Shown here: positions 11,412 to 22,880 of the stretch, one piece after another
Numbering within the stretch: position 1 is the first letter of the stretch
Layout of the letters: each line of letters opens with the position of its first letter
Assembly: GCF_035046485.1 (NCBI RefSeq)
Contig: NC_085137.1
Span: 440,824,334 to 440,888,333 of the forward strand
Reading direction: 5' to 3'
Source: Aedes albopictus
Taxonomy: Eukaryota > Arthropoda > Insecta > Diptera > Culicidae
DNA length: 64,000 nt
Translations under genes and position numbers: made by a program
Notes under the pieces: model-generated
Databases searched by the model: none
Told to the model about the DNA's origin: nothing
What the model saw: the letters and a program-made list of their open reading frames with translations, nothing else

Positions 11412-12195
11412 ACCGTAATCCGGGGTCAAATTGATCACTTTAAAACAACTTTTGCGGATAACATCAGTGCCTGTTCAAATATTGCCAAAAGAATTTCTGT
11501 AAAACCAGTACCCAGTAGATCTCCATGCAACCATGTGACAGAATTTTGTTCAACAAATTTAAACTTTAAGTTAAATAACTTCAAATATCAAAATATTGGA
11601 AATGCCACTTTGGGGCGAAATTGATCAGAATACAGTTAAGCATTGGTTGGAAAGGAAAGTTTCCTTCACTGCTTAATTTTGCTCTTCTGAAACCGAATAA
11701 CGCGTCTAAAATCTTACAACTAGTGAATTTAATACTTTAAATGCAAAATTAAATTTCGAAATTTCCCCTTAAACGCCTGAAGGTAGGCAATTTCATTTGA
11801 AATAAGTGATTTCTATTACAATAAATGACTATTTCTTCAAAAAATGAACTTTTTATAACAATTTCATGTTTTGATTAGCTGCATAACATCCCAACCAAGG
11901 CTCCACAAAAATGTAAAAACAGAGAATTCACGGGAAGTCCTATTAGCAATTGATTGTTTAGCAGCAATGATTTCAGCTAAATGAGAAATACATTGCAAAT
12001 TCCTTAAAAAAATAAAGCAAAACTAACTTTTTCCCAAATATTAAAAGTCTACACTCATTTCTAGACATCTACGAATCAGATGACGTAGAAAGTTTAAGAT
12101 CATTACGACGCTTAAGAGTTCCTAGTATGGAATTATAATGTAGTACGCGAGTGATCAATTTCACCCCGCTGATCAATTTGACCCCGGTTTACGGT
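11412..12195 (-). mobile_element. TIR element (CCGTAAACCGGGG family), copy 3, intact
   Basis: This is the inverse of copy 1, from accgtaatccggggtc to gaccccggtttacggt, 784 bp. It is uninterrupted at the point where copy 1 carries its insertion and keeps a single copy of the duplicated target. No ORF is present. Confidence 0.85.
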
Positions 12196-12360
12196 AGCAT
12201 TCTTTGACAATAATGACAGGTGCACCGCGAAGCAACTTATTTTCGAAAAGTGCATCGCCTGCTAAAAGGCCTGAAAAGCTCTGTCTTAATGTAAAATTTG
12301 CTTCATATATAGGTTGCATGACTCAGATTTGAGCATATACAGAGATGACCCTACATTTCA

Positions 12361-13249
12361 TAGTTGCTACTCCGTGATTGACCAGAACAATCGAAATTGC
12401 ACAAGGAACCAACAAACGGAGCTTGATAGTAGCTACCGATCTCAGTGTGCTCAGTTCGAGAGTTCCAAACTTTATTAAGTCAATAACGGCACCGGCCACG
12501 TCCTTACGGTCATCGAGGAAGGAAAGTAATGATAGTGTGATGTACGTTGCTACTAGAGACCGAGATCACCTCATCTTCACCACGAATCTCACGGGAAGCA
12601 GTTTTTGTTAGTGGGGAGGGGGAAAAGTCACATGATCTGGATTCACTTTGGTTAGTAATGTGATTCATGCAACCTATATGAATCGAAACGCGTACTCATT
12701 TTGAATAAAATATTACACATATCGACACCGAAGATTACGAACCATTCAAATTTTTGTGTAATTGCAAAAAATGGATGAAAAATATTTATTATCAACTAAA
12801 AGTGCATTGGGACAGCGCCGACACATGACGTGACAAACTTTTCAATATTTGTTAGATAAATACACAAAAACCAGAACAGATTTTTATACATAATATAGCA
12901 ATAATTATTATTATAAAATGGAACAAGCTCACCGATAAACATCCATCCAAGTGTCCAGTGTGTATGTGCTGCAGCATCTTCCAATAACTGGCATCTTCTC
13001 CGAAATCACACTCTAGAGGTTGCACAAATCAGATTTCTCACCAAAGTGATTCCAGATCATGTAATTTTCCTCCCTCCCTACTAAAGAAACTCCTGCGTGT
13101 GACAGTCGTAGAGAAGTAGAGGTGATCTCGGTCTCAAGTAGCAACGCTCGTCATGCTTACATTCCTGCCCTTCCTTGATAACCGTAAGAACCGTTTGTTG
13201 ATTGCTTGTGCAGTTTCCATTTTTCTGGTCAATCACGGAGTACCAACTA
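12361..13249. repeat. Diverged inverted repeat, ~890 bp
   Basis: Three blocks match in inverse order: 12361-12425 with 13190-13249 (actccgtgattgaccagaa), 12546-12575 with 13109-13145 (accgagatcacct), and 12632-12665 with 13020-13068 (catgatctggattcacttt). The spacing is conserved, so it is one decayed foldback or an inverted duplication. The centre 12700-13010 is not palindromic. Confidence 0.6.
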
Positions 13250-13349
13250 CAAATGATACGATCATTTATGCTCAAGCTTATGCTTAAAAAAAATACTACA
13301 TCCAAATTTGGTCCAAATCCGTAGTGGTCGATAACACGCGGTGTGTACA

Positions 13350-13480
13350 CTTGGCGGGAATTCTAGGGGATTCATCGTTAATTCCCCAGGAATTCCGTCG
13401 GGAACTCCTCTACAAAATTCATGGAAAAATCATCCTGGAGTACCAACAGAAAATCCTCTAAGAGCCGATTCCTTCACCTA
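13350..13480. repeat. Scrap of decayed minisatellite
   Basis: It contains gggaattctaggggattc, ccaggaattccgtcggga and similar units of the GAATTC-type repeat. Confidence 0.5.
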
Positions 13481-15239
13481 AAGATGATCCATACATGAAA
13501 TTATAGAAAATCAGTTTCAAAATGCAATTAAAATGGTTTTGAAATTCAAAATTTTGAAATATGATAGTCTTTCAATACGACTGATTTGTACACATTCGAG
13601 AAAGGCAAAATAAATGATCAACTCATCGCCGTTCCTTCGGTGGGAGGGCACAAATGAAGAATGACTGATAATGAAAAGTAAGGAAGGGAAACAACGCAGC
13701 CAGTAAGCGCAAATCAGATGCATCATCATCATTTTCGTTTCCCGTTGGCCTGCTGAATGCCTGAATGCGATGTGGTAATGCTGCTGTTCGTTCTTCATGA
13801 AAGTGCATTTATTTTTGCCTCGTTTTGCCTTTTGGCCGCATATTCGCAACAAATAAAACAAAATGGGCAGGTCATCGTCTTGGTCGTCGTCATCATCACC
13901 GTCGAAGAAACTGCCCAGCAACGGCAACGGACATTGGACTGAGGGCAATTGAAGACCCCGAAAATTGAGAGAAACATTTTGTCGTTCGTGAACGTCGTCG
14001 TCGTCATCGTCGTGGTTGCCGTTTCTGCATATATGCGAAGACTTCGTGGAGAAGGGAATGGGCCATCAGCTACAACAAAGTGCCACTCGAGTCGACTCGA
14101 CGCAAAAAAGTGGAGTAAAAATATTATGAAAAATACCTTTGATACATGTTACGGGTGTATAATTTATTAACAATAAACACGAGATTTGTGCGGTATATAA
14201 TTTCCATCCACTTATTAATGTTGTATGATGTTGGTACTGTTCGCGTAGGTACATATGCAACTCGGCGCGCAAGAAAGTGTGCTGATGGTAGGCAATAAGT
14301 AGGAACGAAAAAAAAAATCTCTCGATGTTCAGCAATGGAGTCACTGACGACGATGACGGCGACGACGCGATATTGGTGAGGGTAGGAAACTGAAAAATGG
14401 CAACAAAAAATAACTGCCTCCGACTTTCAGGGAATTCCAGCACCAGAAACCACCAGAAGGAAGTAAGGTTTTGGAGGGCACAATGTATGCAACTGTGTGC
14501 AGTCGTCGAGTTCCTGCATCGAAACTCCCCCCGACCAAAGCATAGGTCCCCGTCCCTTGGACCCTGTAGTAGGTGCACTCAACTCAAACTTCTTGGTGTA
14601 AGCAATTTCAGACGGTAACTTATTTCCAGAATGATACTGCTGATAAGATTCGCCATGGCTGGCTGGTAGATGACTAGTAGAGCGTTACAAAACATGGCTG
14701 GTTCGTGGTGGTATGTAAAGCGATGACTGTTAAAGTGGATGTGATAAATTTTCAATTTCCCCTTGGTTTGGGTAGAGAGCAGAGGGAAATATAAAATTGT
14801 TTAGATTTCATCTTGTAAGAAACATTCAATTTTCCGATAAAAAGATACGTTGACGTGTAGTTTGAAAAATATTTTTTAAACAAAAGTCATTATCAACAAT
14901 CATATTCTCATAATCACATTTGAAGGAAGTTATAACTGGTTGAGAAGCGATCTACGAAATGCTTTTGACACGATAGATCATAAGGCATGCTGTATTCATT
15001 AGTTTTTAAGAGTCGATCGGGTAATCTCATCAGCAGATACTTACGTGTTGTTACGGGTATAAATATTTGTTACATTAATGCACATTTATAGGGTTCTGTC
15101 AGAATAGTGGCCCATGAAATGTAATCCTGTTTTGATTGCCAAATTTCTGGCCATTTCGCCGTCCACTCCGTTTTCTTGCCTGAGCAACTCCATTATGCGC
15201 AAGCCCTCAGCAGACTGTCGAAATACCAGATCAATGTAA
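13481..15239. other. Unassigned, partly triplet-rich sequence
   Basis: CGT/GTC/ATC triplet runs at about 13870-14030 and 14340-14370 open several overlapping frames on both strands (143 codons at 13517-13948 minus, 170 codons at 14066-14578 minus). None has recognisable domains or consistent splice sites. The stretch looks less repetitive than its surroundings and may be regulatory or UTR sequence. Confidence 0.35.
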
Positions 15240-16106
15240 AACTTCTACGGAATAAAGTAAATATAATTATTTATAAACATCTTAACAATTAAAGTGTCTT
15301 TCATTACATTTTCTAGCGAAATGGAGTCCCCTACGATCTCACACTCCGCTGTATCTTCTGGAGCTTCTACGACGAAATCTTCTTCTTGTTGCGAGTTTTC
15401 TTTTACAGGAACACAATTGAACTTCTTGAGTAGCTGGCTCTGATATTTCAGGATCTTTTTACGTTGGCCGGTAGTTAACTCAAGTCGACAGAAATCGGTA
15501 TTGTCCAATAATGCAACGAAAGTCTCGACGTCAATGATTTCTTTGTGGACTAAACATATGAAATTGATGGTTGATTATGTGATTATTTGTGTTGATCGAG
15601 AAAAAATGTTCGTTGATTGAAGATCCATAGTCATCATTATATATCTTCCTAGAAATGAAGCATGTATTTTGATTGTACACTTTCCAAACAGAAAATGTTG
15701 CATAACAATGCACAGCGTCCAGGCCGACCAAATCAAGTTCTTCAGATGATTGGACTTCATATGCTTGCAAAACAGTGTCAATTCCCATAACTTCCCAGAT
15801 TTGAATGTAACATCGAGGAGCACTGTTTATTACTATTATTTCTTAAATAACTCCAAATACAGGAAGGTCGGAATTTTTGCCTTTCATCGATACGAGGCAG
15901 CCAGGGCGAAAGTGAATACCATTGTTGTTGATTCCCTTGGTTACAAAATACCGATCCACATTCTTTTCCTGTATTAAATGTGCACATTGCAGATCATTTA
16001 CGAGATACATTTTCCCAGATTTGTATTCCAGACGGTTCTGGAACGGACGTTCTGCAATAGCAACAGTTTGGGCAAAAACTTGCCGCTTTGCTAAGCTGAA
16101 GCACAC
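15240..16106 (-). pseudogene. 3' part of a broken transposase-like gene
   Basis: Read leftward from 16106, one frame gives a coherent protein of about 175 residues with DLPVFGVI then one in-frame TAA, then EIIVINSAPRCYIQIW and AYEVQSSEELDLVGL. This layout resembles the C-terminal region of multi-copy, transposase-like proteins annotated as uncharacterised in insects and cnidarians. After an AT-rich gap with a candidate acceptor (tttag before 15530), a second block reads IIDVETFVALLDNTDFCRL and TTGQRKKILKYQ, which looks like the second half of a SAM domain. The single stop and the missing middle make it a pseudogene. The upstream part lies at 21200-22145. Assignment to the KDZ transposase superfamily is only a guess. 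Confidence 0.55.
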
Positions 16107-16289
16107 GTTTTGCCTTTCTCGTACACTAAGTGTACTGGAAAGGCTATATTCACTCCAAAAATGACTTTTTGATAGAAGGCCCGGAGGGTCAAATCACATA
16201 TACCAATCGACTCAGCTCGACGAATTGAGGTGATGTCTGTGTGTGTGTATGTGTGTGTGTATGTGTGTGCGTGTGTGCGTGTGTACACG
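16107..16289 (-). repeat. Dispersed repeat, copy 2, with GT microsatellite
   Basis: This is the inverse of 8540-8680 (tcgacgaattgag, ggagggtcaaatcacata). It runs into a GT-rich microsatellite at 16236-16288. Confidence 0.6.
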
Positions 16290-16627
16290 CTATGTTTGAA
16301 CCAGCAGATTATAAAAATCGAATGTACATCGGGTTTTTTCCACAGAATATCAGAATTCATGCTATATTATCATATGCAGAAACTTTAAAAATATTTCATC
16401 GGGGAAATTTTGATTTTTTCATCTTTTTAGCTGTTTTTCATACAAATTTTCATGAAACTCTCATTATCGGCCAATTTCTCTCCCATACAAAATGTATGGA
16501 AAAATTTTTACCGATAGAATATTTTGAAACCTTCTGCACATGAAAATATAGCTTAAATACTGATGTTTGGTGGAAAGAAACCCGATGTACATTCGATTTT
16601 TTTATTCTGCTTGTTCAGACATAGCGT
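16290..16627. mobile_element. 338-bp palindrome between GT microsatellites
   Basis: 16290-16372 and 16541-16627 are inverse complements with scattered mismatches; both contain aaatcgaatgtacatcgggt. The pairing continues inward (gcagaaactttaaaaatat with the inverse of atattttgaaaccttctgc). GT-rich tracts lie on both outer sides (16236-16288 and 16629-16652). Confidence 0.65.
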
Positions 16628-16779
16628 GATGTGTGTGTCTGTATGTGTGTGTACAAAAAAACTCACATCACTTTTTGGCAGTAAACCTCAACCGATTTTA
16701 ATGACCGACGGTTCATTCGACGCGGTATCTGGTCCCATTGTTTCCTATTGAAAATAATTCGGATCGGTTCAGCCGTTCC

Positions 16780-17745
16780 GGAGATATGGCCATTTAGGTG
16801 TTCCGGAACGGTACCCCAGGAAGGGACCAAATATGAAAATGCATCAAACCTATGCATGCGACACATCAAACCACGGCATTTTCGATAACCTGATAAGCGG
16901 TAAGCAGAAAAAAAACCATATCTGAACCGGTAGTGTTCCGGAACCGGTACCGGGTGTCCCGCCGGAAGTGGCAACCATCAAAGTGAACCAAACCCATGCA
17001 TGAGACACATTAAACCACGGCATTTTCGATAACCTGATGAGCGGTAAGCAGGAAAATAGTCTCAGACCATATCTGAACCGGTAGTGTTCCCGAACCGGTT
17101 CTGGGCGTTCCGCTGGAAGTGGCCAAATATACAAGTGAACCAAACCCATGCAAGTGGCACATCAAACCACGGCATTTTCGATGACCTGATGGACAATGAG
17201 CAGGAAAACCATCTCAGACCATATCCGAACCAGTAGTGCTCCGGAACCCGTTCCGGGGTTCCTGCCGAAGTGGTTAAATCTGAAAGAGAAACAAACCCGT
17301 ACATGCGTCACATCAAATAGCGGCTTTTTAGATTACCTAATGAACGGCCAGCAAGTGTTTCGGAATCGGTTTTGAGTGGCCGGAAGAGGCCAAATGTAAA
17401 AGTAAACCAAATCCAGGCATGTGACACATCAAATCGTGGCTTTCGCGATAACCTGATGAACAGTTAGCTAGAAAATAGCCTTACGTCACACTAAAGACAA
17501 CTGGTAGTGTTCCGGAATTGGTTCCGAGAGTCCCGTCGAAATTGTCAAACCCTGCATGTGACACCTTCAATTTGCAGCGTTTTTTGGTTAACCGATGAGC
17601 AGTTAACAAGACAATAATGTTAGACTGTATTTGGTTCAGCCGGTAGTTACCCGGAATCAGATCCGGGTAGTAAAATGTAAAATTTAACCAAACCCATGGA
17701 TGCGGTACATCAAATCACGACCAGTCTTGTAAACATTCGACACTT
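16780..17745. repeat. Tandem repeat, ~145-150-bp unit, first block
   Basis: The phrase gataacctgatgagcggtaa and variants recur near 16885, 17030, 17180, 17332, 17448 and 17597. Between them come ccggtagtgttccggaacc, cggaagtgg and accaaacccatgcatg in fixed order. Minus-strand frames of 80-103 codons in the block are artefacts of the repeat. Confidence 0.75.
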
Positions 17746-17821
17746 TTTACTACCTTCATTTCGTTGCCGCAGTTGGGTGTCAGTCGGCTTTGTTACATTC
17801 GTGTGCTATCGTTACCTCTTA

Positions 17822-18204
17822 AGCTAAGTTTCCTGTTGCCACGTAAACTGCCTATGATCGCATATCAGTCCCATATTTGCTGGTTTTCCTATTCATATGG
17901 GACAGTTATGCGATCATGGGCAGTAAAGCGCTCAAGTAAAATTCCACCTTTTTCCGCAAGTAATTTTGACAACTGATCCTGTATGGGGAGAAACGTTACT
18001 TTTCCTTACGGAATGATAGCACGGACTATTTTTCCGCACGGAAAAGTGACAGCTCCATTTGTTTCGCACGGGAGGCGTTACAAGTGTTACACTTTTTTCC
18101 TTACTTGTCATCTGCGAACTGCTCAAGTAAATTTGAAGCGGAATCATTACTTGACCATTACTTGTCCTATCTTTTTGCACTGTACGTACGAGGTGGAAAC
18201 TAGC
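17822..18204 (+). mobile_element. Small TIR element (AAGTTTCC family), copy 1
   Basis: The left end gctaagtttcc and right end ggaaactagcc are imperfect inverse complements. A second copy at 36093-36911 shares both ends and the adjoining gcgctcaagtaaaattccac and ccattacttgtcctatc. A hairpin at 17847-17924 interrupts this copy. No ORF is present. Confidence 0.6.
17847..17924. mobile_element. 78-bp palindromic element (ACTGCC family), nested
   Basis: The arms actgcctatgatcgcata and tatgcgatcatgggcagt pair across a short loop. The related copy at 36093 reads straight through this position, so 17847-17924 is an insertion, probably at a TA (taa on the left, taaa on the right). A longer relative is at 38051-38137. 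Confidence 0.7.
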
Positions 18205-18594
18205 CATTACCTACACACAACACGAGCAGTAGAACGAAGATCAATAAACAAAAGAAAGGGTCAAATCAATGTCATCTGACACGATGACATGTGTCTAATT
18301 CTAGCTTTACGCATAGATTTTCAGCCAATTCCGATTATGAATGATAATATTAGTTTATTATTGCATGTTGCATTGAATACGACACACAGATGAACAACAT
18401 AGCTCTTATTATAGAAGAAGACAGGAATAACAAAAGCCGAACCGTCTCCCGAAGCCACTATCGTGGTGAAGTGCATTCGTTTGACATTTTTGTTTCAAAC
18501 AGTAGTTTGATTGCTTGTGTTGCGAATGTCGGAGACAAAGGAGGCCGAATATCGACGAAAAGGTTCAAATGACTGCGATCTCCAACAAGACTGA
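18205..18594. other. Unassigned sequence between two blocks of a tandem array
   Basis: No gene was recognised. A 60-codon frame at 18390-18572 is not assignable. Together with 17746-18204 it separates two blocks of the same ~145-bp array, so the whole piece may be one insertion. Confidence 0.4.
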
Positions 18595-18975
18595 TCACGA
18601 CTTATCGACAACCTGATGGAAAAATAGGGTCAGACCACATTAGATTCCCGGTAGTGTTGCGGGTTCAGCTGTGGCTTCGAAAGATGTTAGAAGTAAAAGT
18701 GAAGCAAACCCATTCATGCGATATATCAAATCGCGGTGATTAGGTAAAGGTGAATAAATAGCAATAAAATATTCTCAGACCATAATTGGGACAACCGGTA
18801 GTGTCATGGTCCATGACTCATGGAATCAGATCCGGCTATCCCACCGGAAATTACCAAGTATAAAAATGAACCAAACCCATACATACAACACATCAGATCG
18901 CAGATTTTTTGATAATCTAATGAACGGTTAGCAAGAAAATAGCCTTAGATCACATTAGAGACTAGCTGTTGTGTA
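18595..18975. repeat. Tandem repeat, ~145-bp unit, second block
   Basis: The same unit as 16780-17745 resumes (gacaacctgatgg near 18607, ccggtagtgt near 18650 and 18797, gataatctaatgaacggtta near 18914), more diverged. Confidence 0.65.
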
Positions 18976-19665
18976 GCAGAACCAACGTTCATGTGAAAGA
19001 AAGATCTTTACGACTGTAGCACTCAGCAATTTTAGGGATTTTCGGCCTTTTCAGTCGGTAAAATCAGCGAAAACTATTTTACCTCTACATCCGACGGTTT
19101 CGGTTGCTTTATTCAACCTTTTTCAAGGACTCTAGAATTTTAAAAAGAGGGGGGGATATTTCAAGAATAGTTTCTCATCGGTTTTTAACTCTACCCTACG
19201 CCCTACTACTATCAACTTACAGAGGTCTGTTCCGTTGTTAAGAGGGGGGAGGGGAGGTGTTCTATACACGGTTGTCCATATCTAGGAATGGCGGCCCACT
19301 TCGGCTAGTGGGGGGGAAAGTACATATTGCATTTTTAGTTTCTTTTGAATATTATCCTGCTTCTACTCACTGTGCTCGTAGCAATATTTATTGGCGACAC
19401 TGTAACCGGTTTTTGGAGCTTTATCTGTGAGCTTGAACTAACTTTTTCTCGATCGGATAATCGTGATAATCGGTCTCCTACGTTTTATCGATACTTTTCG
19501 ATCTATACTGGATTTTGGTTTGGGAGAGTATCGTTGTGTGTGGGGCCTACTACTAATAGAGAGTTGTATTGTGTGTTGGTGTTGACTACTACTGTGTTGT
19601 GTTGTTTACATTTGCATGGGTTTCGTATTCTGTTTGTGATTCGTTTTTCTTGCCTATTTCATATA
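18976..19665. other. Unassigned; possible 3' flank of the Penelope-like element
   Basis: There are G-rich runs at 19149-19153 and 19240-19312 (gggggg). The segment 19330-19665 lies directly 3' (minus strand) of the Penelope-like frame once the MITE is removed, so it may be its 3' untranslated part. A 155-codon plus frame at 19345-19812 runs into the MITE and is not credible as a gene. Confidence 0.4.
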
Positions 19666-19938
19666 CACAGATCGAAAAAAGAAAGTAAAATTGTGCGACA
19701 TATGATGCACATAATTGGAGCGTGGGATAACACAAAAGTTTACATGACATATCATGTAAATGTCATAAAATATCATGTAAACTTACATTATATGTCATGT
19801 AATTCAGCATGACTCTGAGTATTTACATGACATATAACGCAAATTTACATGAAATATCATGTAAACCATCATAACAGTAAGTTTACATGACAAAAATGAG
19901 GTTTACATGACGTGTAAATCTCATTATTTTTATCTGTG
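19666..19938 (+). mobile_element. 273-bp MITE with TA target duplication, copy 1
   Basis: The ends cacagatcgaaaaa and ttttatctgtg are imperfect inverse complements, and TA precedes and follows the element (19664-19665, 19939-19940). The interior is a string of catgtaaa/tttacatg motifs that pair with one another. A truncated inverse copy is at 52151-52396. TA duplication and CA..TG ends fit a Tc1/mariner-type MITE. Confidence 0.8.
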
Positions 19939-19940
19939 TA

Positions 19941-20354
19941 GTATACCTGCGTATATAGCATGTAAACCGTCTGTATCGGTTCTTCTGTTTATGCTTCGTT
20001 CGTTGTTTTTGATATGGCACATTTCGAGGAACTGTAAGTTGGACGTTGATTTCGCTCGGTCTAATATTTTCACTTTTTTCAGGTCGAATCTGTGGTTTTT
20101 GTCGATGCTATGCTTCATCAACGCTGTCCGTTCTCCAAGGATTTCTATTTGCGGATCAGTCGGGTCAATTCCTTGGTCTAGGAGTCTCTGCATAGTGTTG
20201 TAGTGAGTTTGGTGTCCGCTGATTCTGGTACGTAGGCGATTGGTGGTGATACCAATGTAGCATGCTTCGCAATTTGTACAGGGAATGTGGTAGACTACAT
20301 TGTATTGATTTTCCAAGCGGATTGGATCCTTCACGTTCGAAAACAACATAGGGT
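19941..20354 (-). pseudogene. Penelope-like element, GIY-YIG endonuclease domain
   Basis: The minus frame (about 140 codons) reads VVYHIPCTNCEACYIGITT then LRTRISGHQTHYN, followed by an ALMKHSI..HRFD block and a conserved glutamate in LQFLEMCHI. This is the layout of the GIY-YIG endonuclease at the C terminus of Penelope-like retroelements, with the CCxx-type cysteines before YIG. No reverse transcriptase is present upstream: at about 20354 the frame passes into unrelated sequence, so the copy is 5' truncated. Downstream, the frame meets the MITE at 19666-19938. Removing it and one TA puts a TGA directly after YAGIL, so the MITE hit the natural stop. Known role of the family: nicking the target for primed reverse transcription. 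This fragment cannot do so alone. Confidence 0.85.
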
Positions 20355-20367
20355 AAGAAATCAAACT

Positions 20368-21095
20368 TTGAACTAGTCAAATTGTAATCTTAATTTGAAC
20401 CATTTCGAAATTCTTTAAAACGACGTATTTTTTAGGCAAATATTGTCCCGAAAAAGATGGTAAACAGCTTTCCGTAATATAACCTGATAACATGGACTTT
20501 AAAAGCATTGAAAAATGCGTTTTTATCATGTAAAACAGGCAATTGAAAAATCACTGTGATTCCACCCATTTCTCCCCAGAGAAAGCACATTTTCAGTGCA
20601 CTCGTACAGCTCATGCATTGTATCACACGCAACAAGTGAACACGTCAAATGAAAGCTTATTTATCGTAGAATCGACCAACCGAATAATATTCCGCATTAT
20701 TTGTCATAAAATTATCAAATTTAAGTAATTCTTACTTGGAGAATCTTATCTTGAATTGAACCATTTGAAATCTAGATTTGAACTAGTGAATGGGGGCGAG
20801 CTTCCAGTGTTGGCCTGCAGACTGCGCTAGTGCTTGCTTTGTTTACTCTTGGGCGATGGAAAATTCCAAATTTAGTTTTCGAATTCCTGAAGGATTCCGA
20901 ACATTCTGAGCTGCAATTCCACTGCCTAATGAAAAAGAGTTATGAGATTTAGCAGATCCATGTGATTTTTAGTTGTTTAGCATGAAATTGGCTGTTGCGG
21001 GAATTGCTCGAGCAGCTGCCGCCACTAGTTCAAATCTAGATTAAAATTGGTTCAAATTATGATTACGATGGTTCAAATTAAGATTAAAATCACTA
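20368..21095. repeat. Cluster of inverted TTCAAAT repeats, possible TIR element
   Basis: taatcttaatttgaacca at about 20384-20401 is mirrored by tggttcaaattaagatta at about 21070. A second pair is tctagatttgaactagt near 20775 with ctagttcaaatctaga near 21034. The stretch interrupts Penelope-like sequence on its left. No ORF was recognised. Confidence 0.45.
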
Positions 21096-21199
21096 TTGAC
21101 AAATAATTGAATTTCTCAATGAAATTTGGTGCAAATGTTAACTTTTTGCCACTTTACGGAAAGCTAATACCAGTGGCTTTCATATACGTGAGACCTTAC

Positions 21200-22145
21200 C
21201 GTAGTAAATTATTTCCATGTGGATGAAAACAACGATGTTTGACCATGTTTGACAGGTGAGGAATGTTTGGTATGCTGCGGTAAGTATATTCCAGGTTTTC
21301 GGCCGATTGTTGTTCCACTGGTATTGTGGACTTTTCATTCATACGGTTGGTTATTCGGTGTCGGAGCGACAATTTCCAGGAACTTTGTGTCCAAACAGGA
21401 AAGGAAATGCCCTCAGCAGTAATAAATACTGTGATGCCGTTTGTCTCATTCGATGAGTATTCGGTTGTAGAAGCATTTGAGTAGTTACGTTGGGTGATGG
21501 TTTATTTTTCAGACCTTAAATCCATAGTTAAATGTTCTAATCCGATAGTTGATGTAATCGATATTCAGCACAAGCTTCTTGTTGCGATAGTAAGTTGCCA
21601 AAACAAGTTGCACGATAATTGGAATTATCCCCTTAGCTAAGTCGTGCATCACATCGAAAGCGTGATTCTCCATCACGTGAAATGCTGCCAGTTCGTTAAG
21701 AATACATCCTGTTACATTTTAGCCCACAATCCTTCGGAGTTATTTGTTTGTTTCTCAGCTTATCCAGATTTATATCGTACCATTTTTCATCTTTCAGAGG
21801 GAAGTTGTTTTCGAGCGGATTGACATTGAACTGCTGTCGGGAAATGGTGCATTCTCGACAAAATTGACTTGAAGAAGGTCCTAATAATCCAAATACATCG
21901 TGTGTCCCCAGCCAGTGCAATGACAGCAGCTTTTAGAATGCACACTTCGGATCCATAGAACACAGGAACTCCTTTCTCTAACCGCACCAAATCATCTACA
22001 AGGGGACCCAAGACTTTATTATAGCCATGTCGTTTAGCATCCATTGTTTTCGCGTAGATTAAGGGAAACACAGCTTTCTTTGACGAATTGAAATGGAGTG
22101 GTGTAGGGTAAACATATAATTTGGACATGTACTGCGATGTATGTC
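21200..22145 (-). pseudogene. Central part of a broken transposase-like gene
   Basis: Reading leftward from 22128, a frame gives PLHFNSSKKAVFPLIYAK, GYNKVLGPLVDDLVRLEKG and ALAGDT. A frameshift then leads to THDVFGLLGPSSSQFCRECT, a cysteine pair typical of this protein family. Another shift gives NELAAFHVMENHAFDVMHDL, with the conserved HD motif, then KGIIPIIVQL. A last shift gives LKNKPSPNVTTQM and QYLLLLRAFPFLFGHKVP. At least three frameshifts and stops show it is dead. The order matches multi-copy transposase-like proteins annotated as uncharacterised in insects; the superfamily name is uncertain. Its probable C-terminal part is at 15240-16106, with about 5 kb of repeats between. A candidate splice donor gtaaggt lies near 21205. 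Confidence 0.6.
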
Positions 22146-22880
22146 TTGTTCCGGAGAGCTAATAAAAGAAGATACTTCTGAATATTGATTATTGGATCAA
22201 ACAGACCCTATTCTGATGACTTACGTTGAAAATACGCTTAACAATTGAGAATTTACTTCAAAATTATCGAAAATGTAAAATGTTTCACTAAAACCCGTCA
22301 AATGCACAGGTATGCAATACGACATACACTTCACAGTCACACACAATATTCACCTCAAAATTGTTGAATTGATAATTGTAAGAAATTTAAAGGCCTTATT
22401 GCAATGGAAACTGTTCAATAAAGAAGCATTGGGCTGCCAAACTCTTAACATTCATCAAGAACGCCTAAAATAGGTGATGTCCAAAATACATTACACGTTT
22501 TTTACTGTAAATATATTTTGGTCATCTGTCAAACTACATGGGGATGCTGTGCGATTGCATACTTGGAGGCGTATTATGTGGTTCTGGCGATATTTTCTCG
22601 ATTTTAACAAAAACTGTAATAGTTATCAAAATAGATGCCTCTTAAGTGGAGAAATTTGATTGTTTAAAAGAAAATATTTGTTAATTTATGCTACTTTCGT
22701 GATAAAGCAGTATTAATGGCTAACCATGGAGATAATTGCCCTGTCCAAATTATATATACCTGAGGGTGTCCAAAACATATATTCGGTGTCCAAAATGCAA
22801 TTCTAACAGGCGATTGAAAGTTGTGATTTTCTCAGCTTAAAATGCGTTCGTTAAGCTTTTTATCATCAGGAACGCAAAGT
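22146..22880. other. AT-rich stretch, no gene seen
   Basis: No recognised coding, RNA or tandem feature. A 61-codon frame at 22474-22659 is not assignable. Confidence 0.4.

Noticed and set aside
14066..14578. 170-codon minus frame in triplet-rich sequence
   Set aside because: Frames are open on both strands because of CGT/ATC runs. No domain or splice support was found.
19345..19812. 155-codon frame with a hydrophobic start, like a signal peptide
   Set aside because: It runs through the MITE boundary at 19666, has no homologous domain, and lies antisense to the likely Penelope 3' flank.
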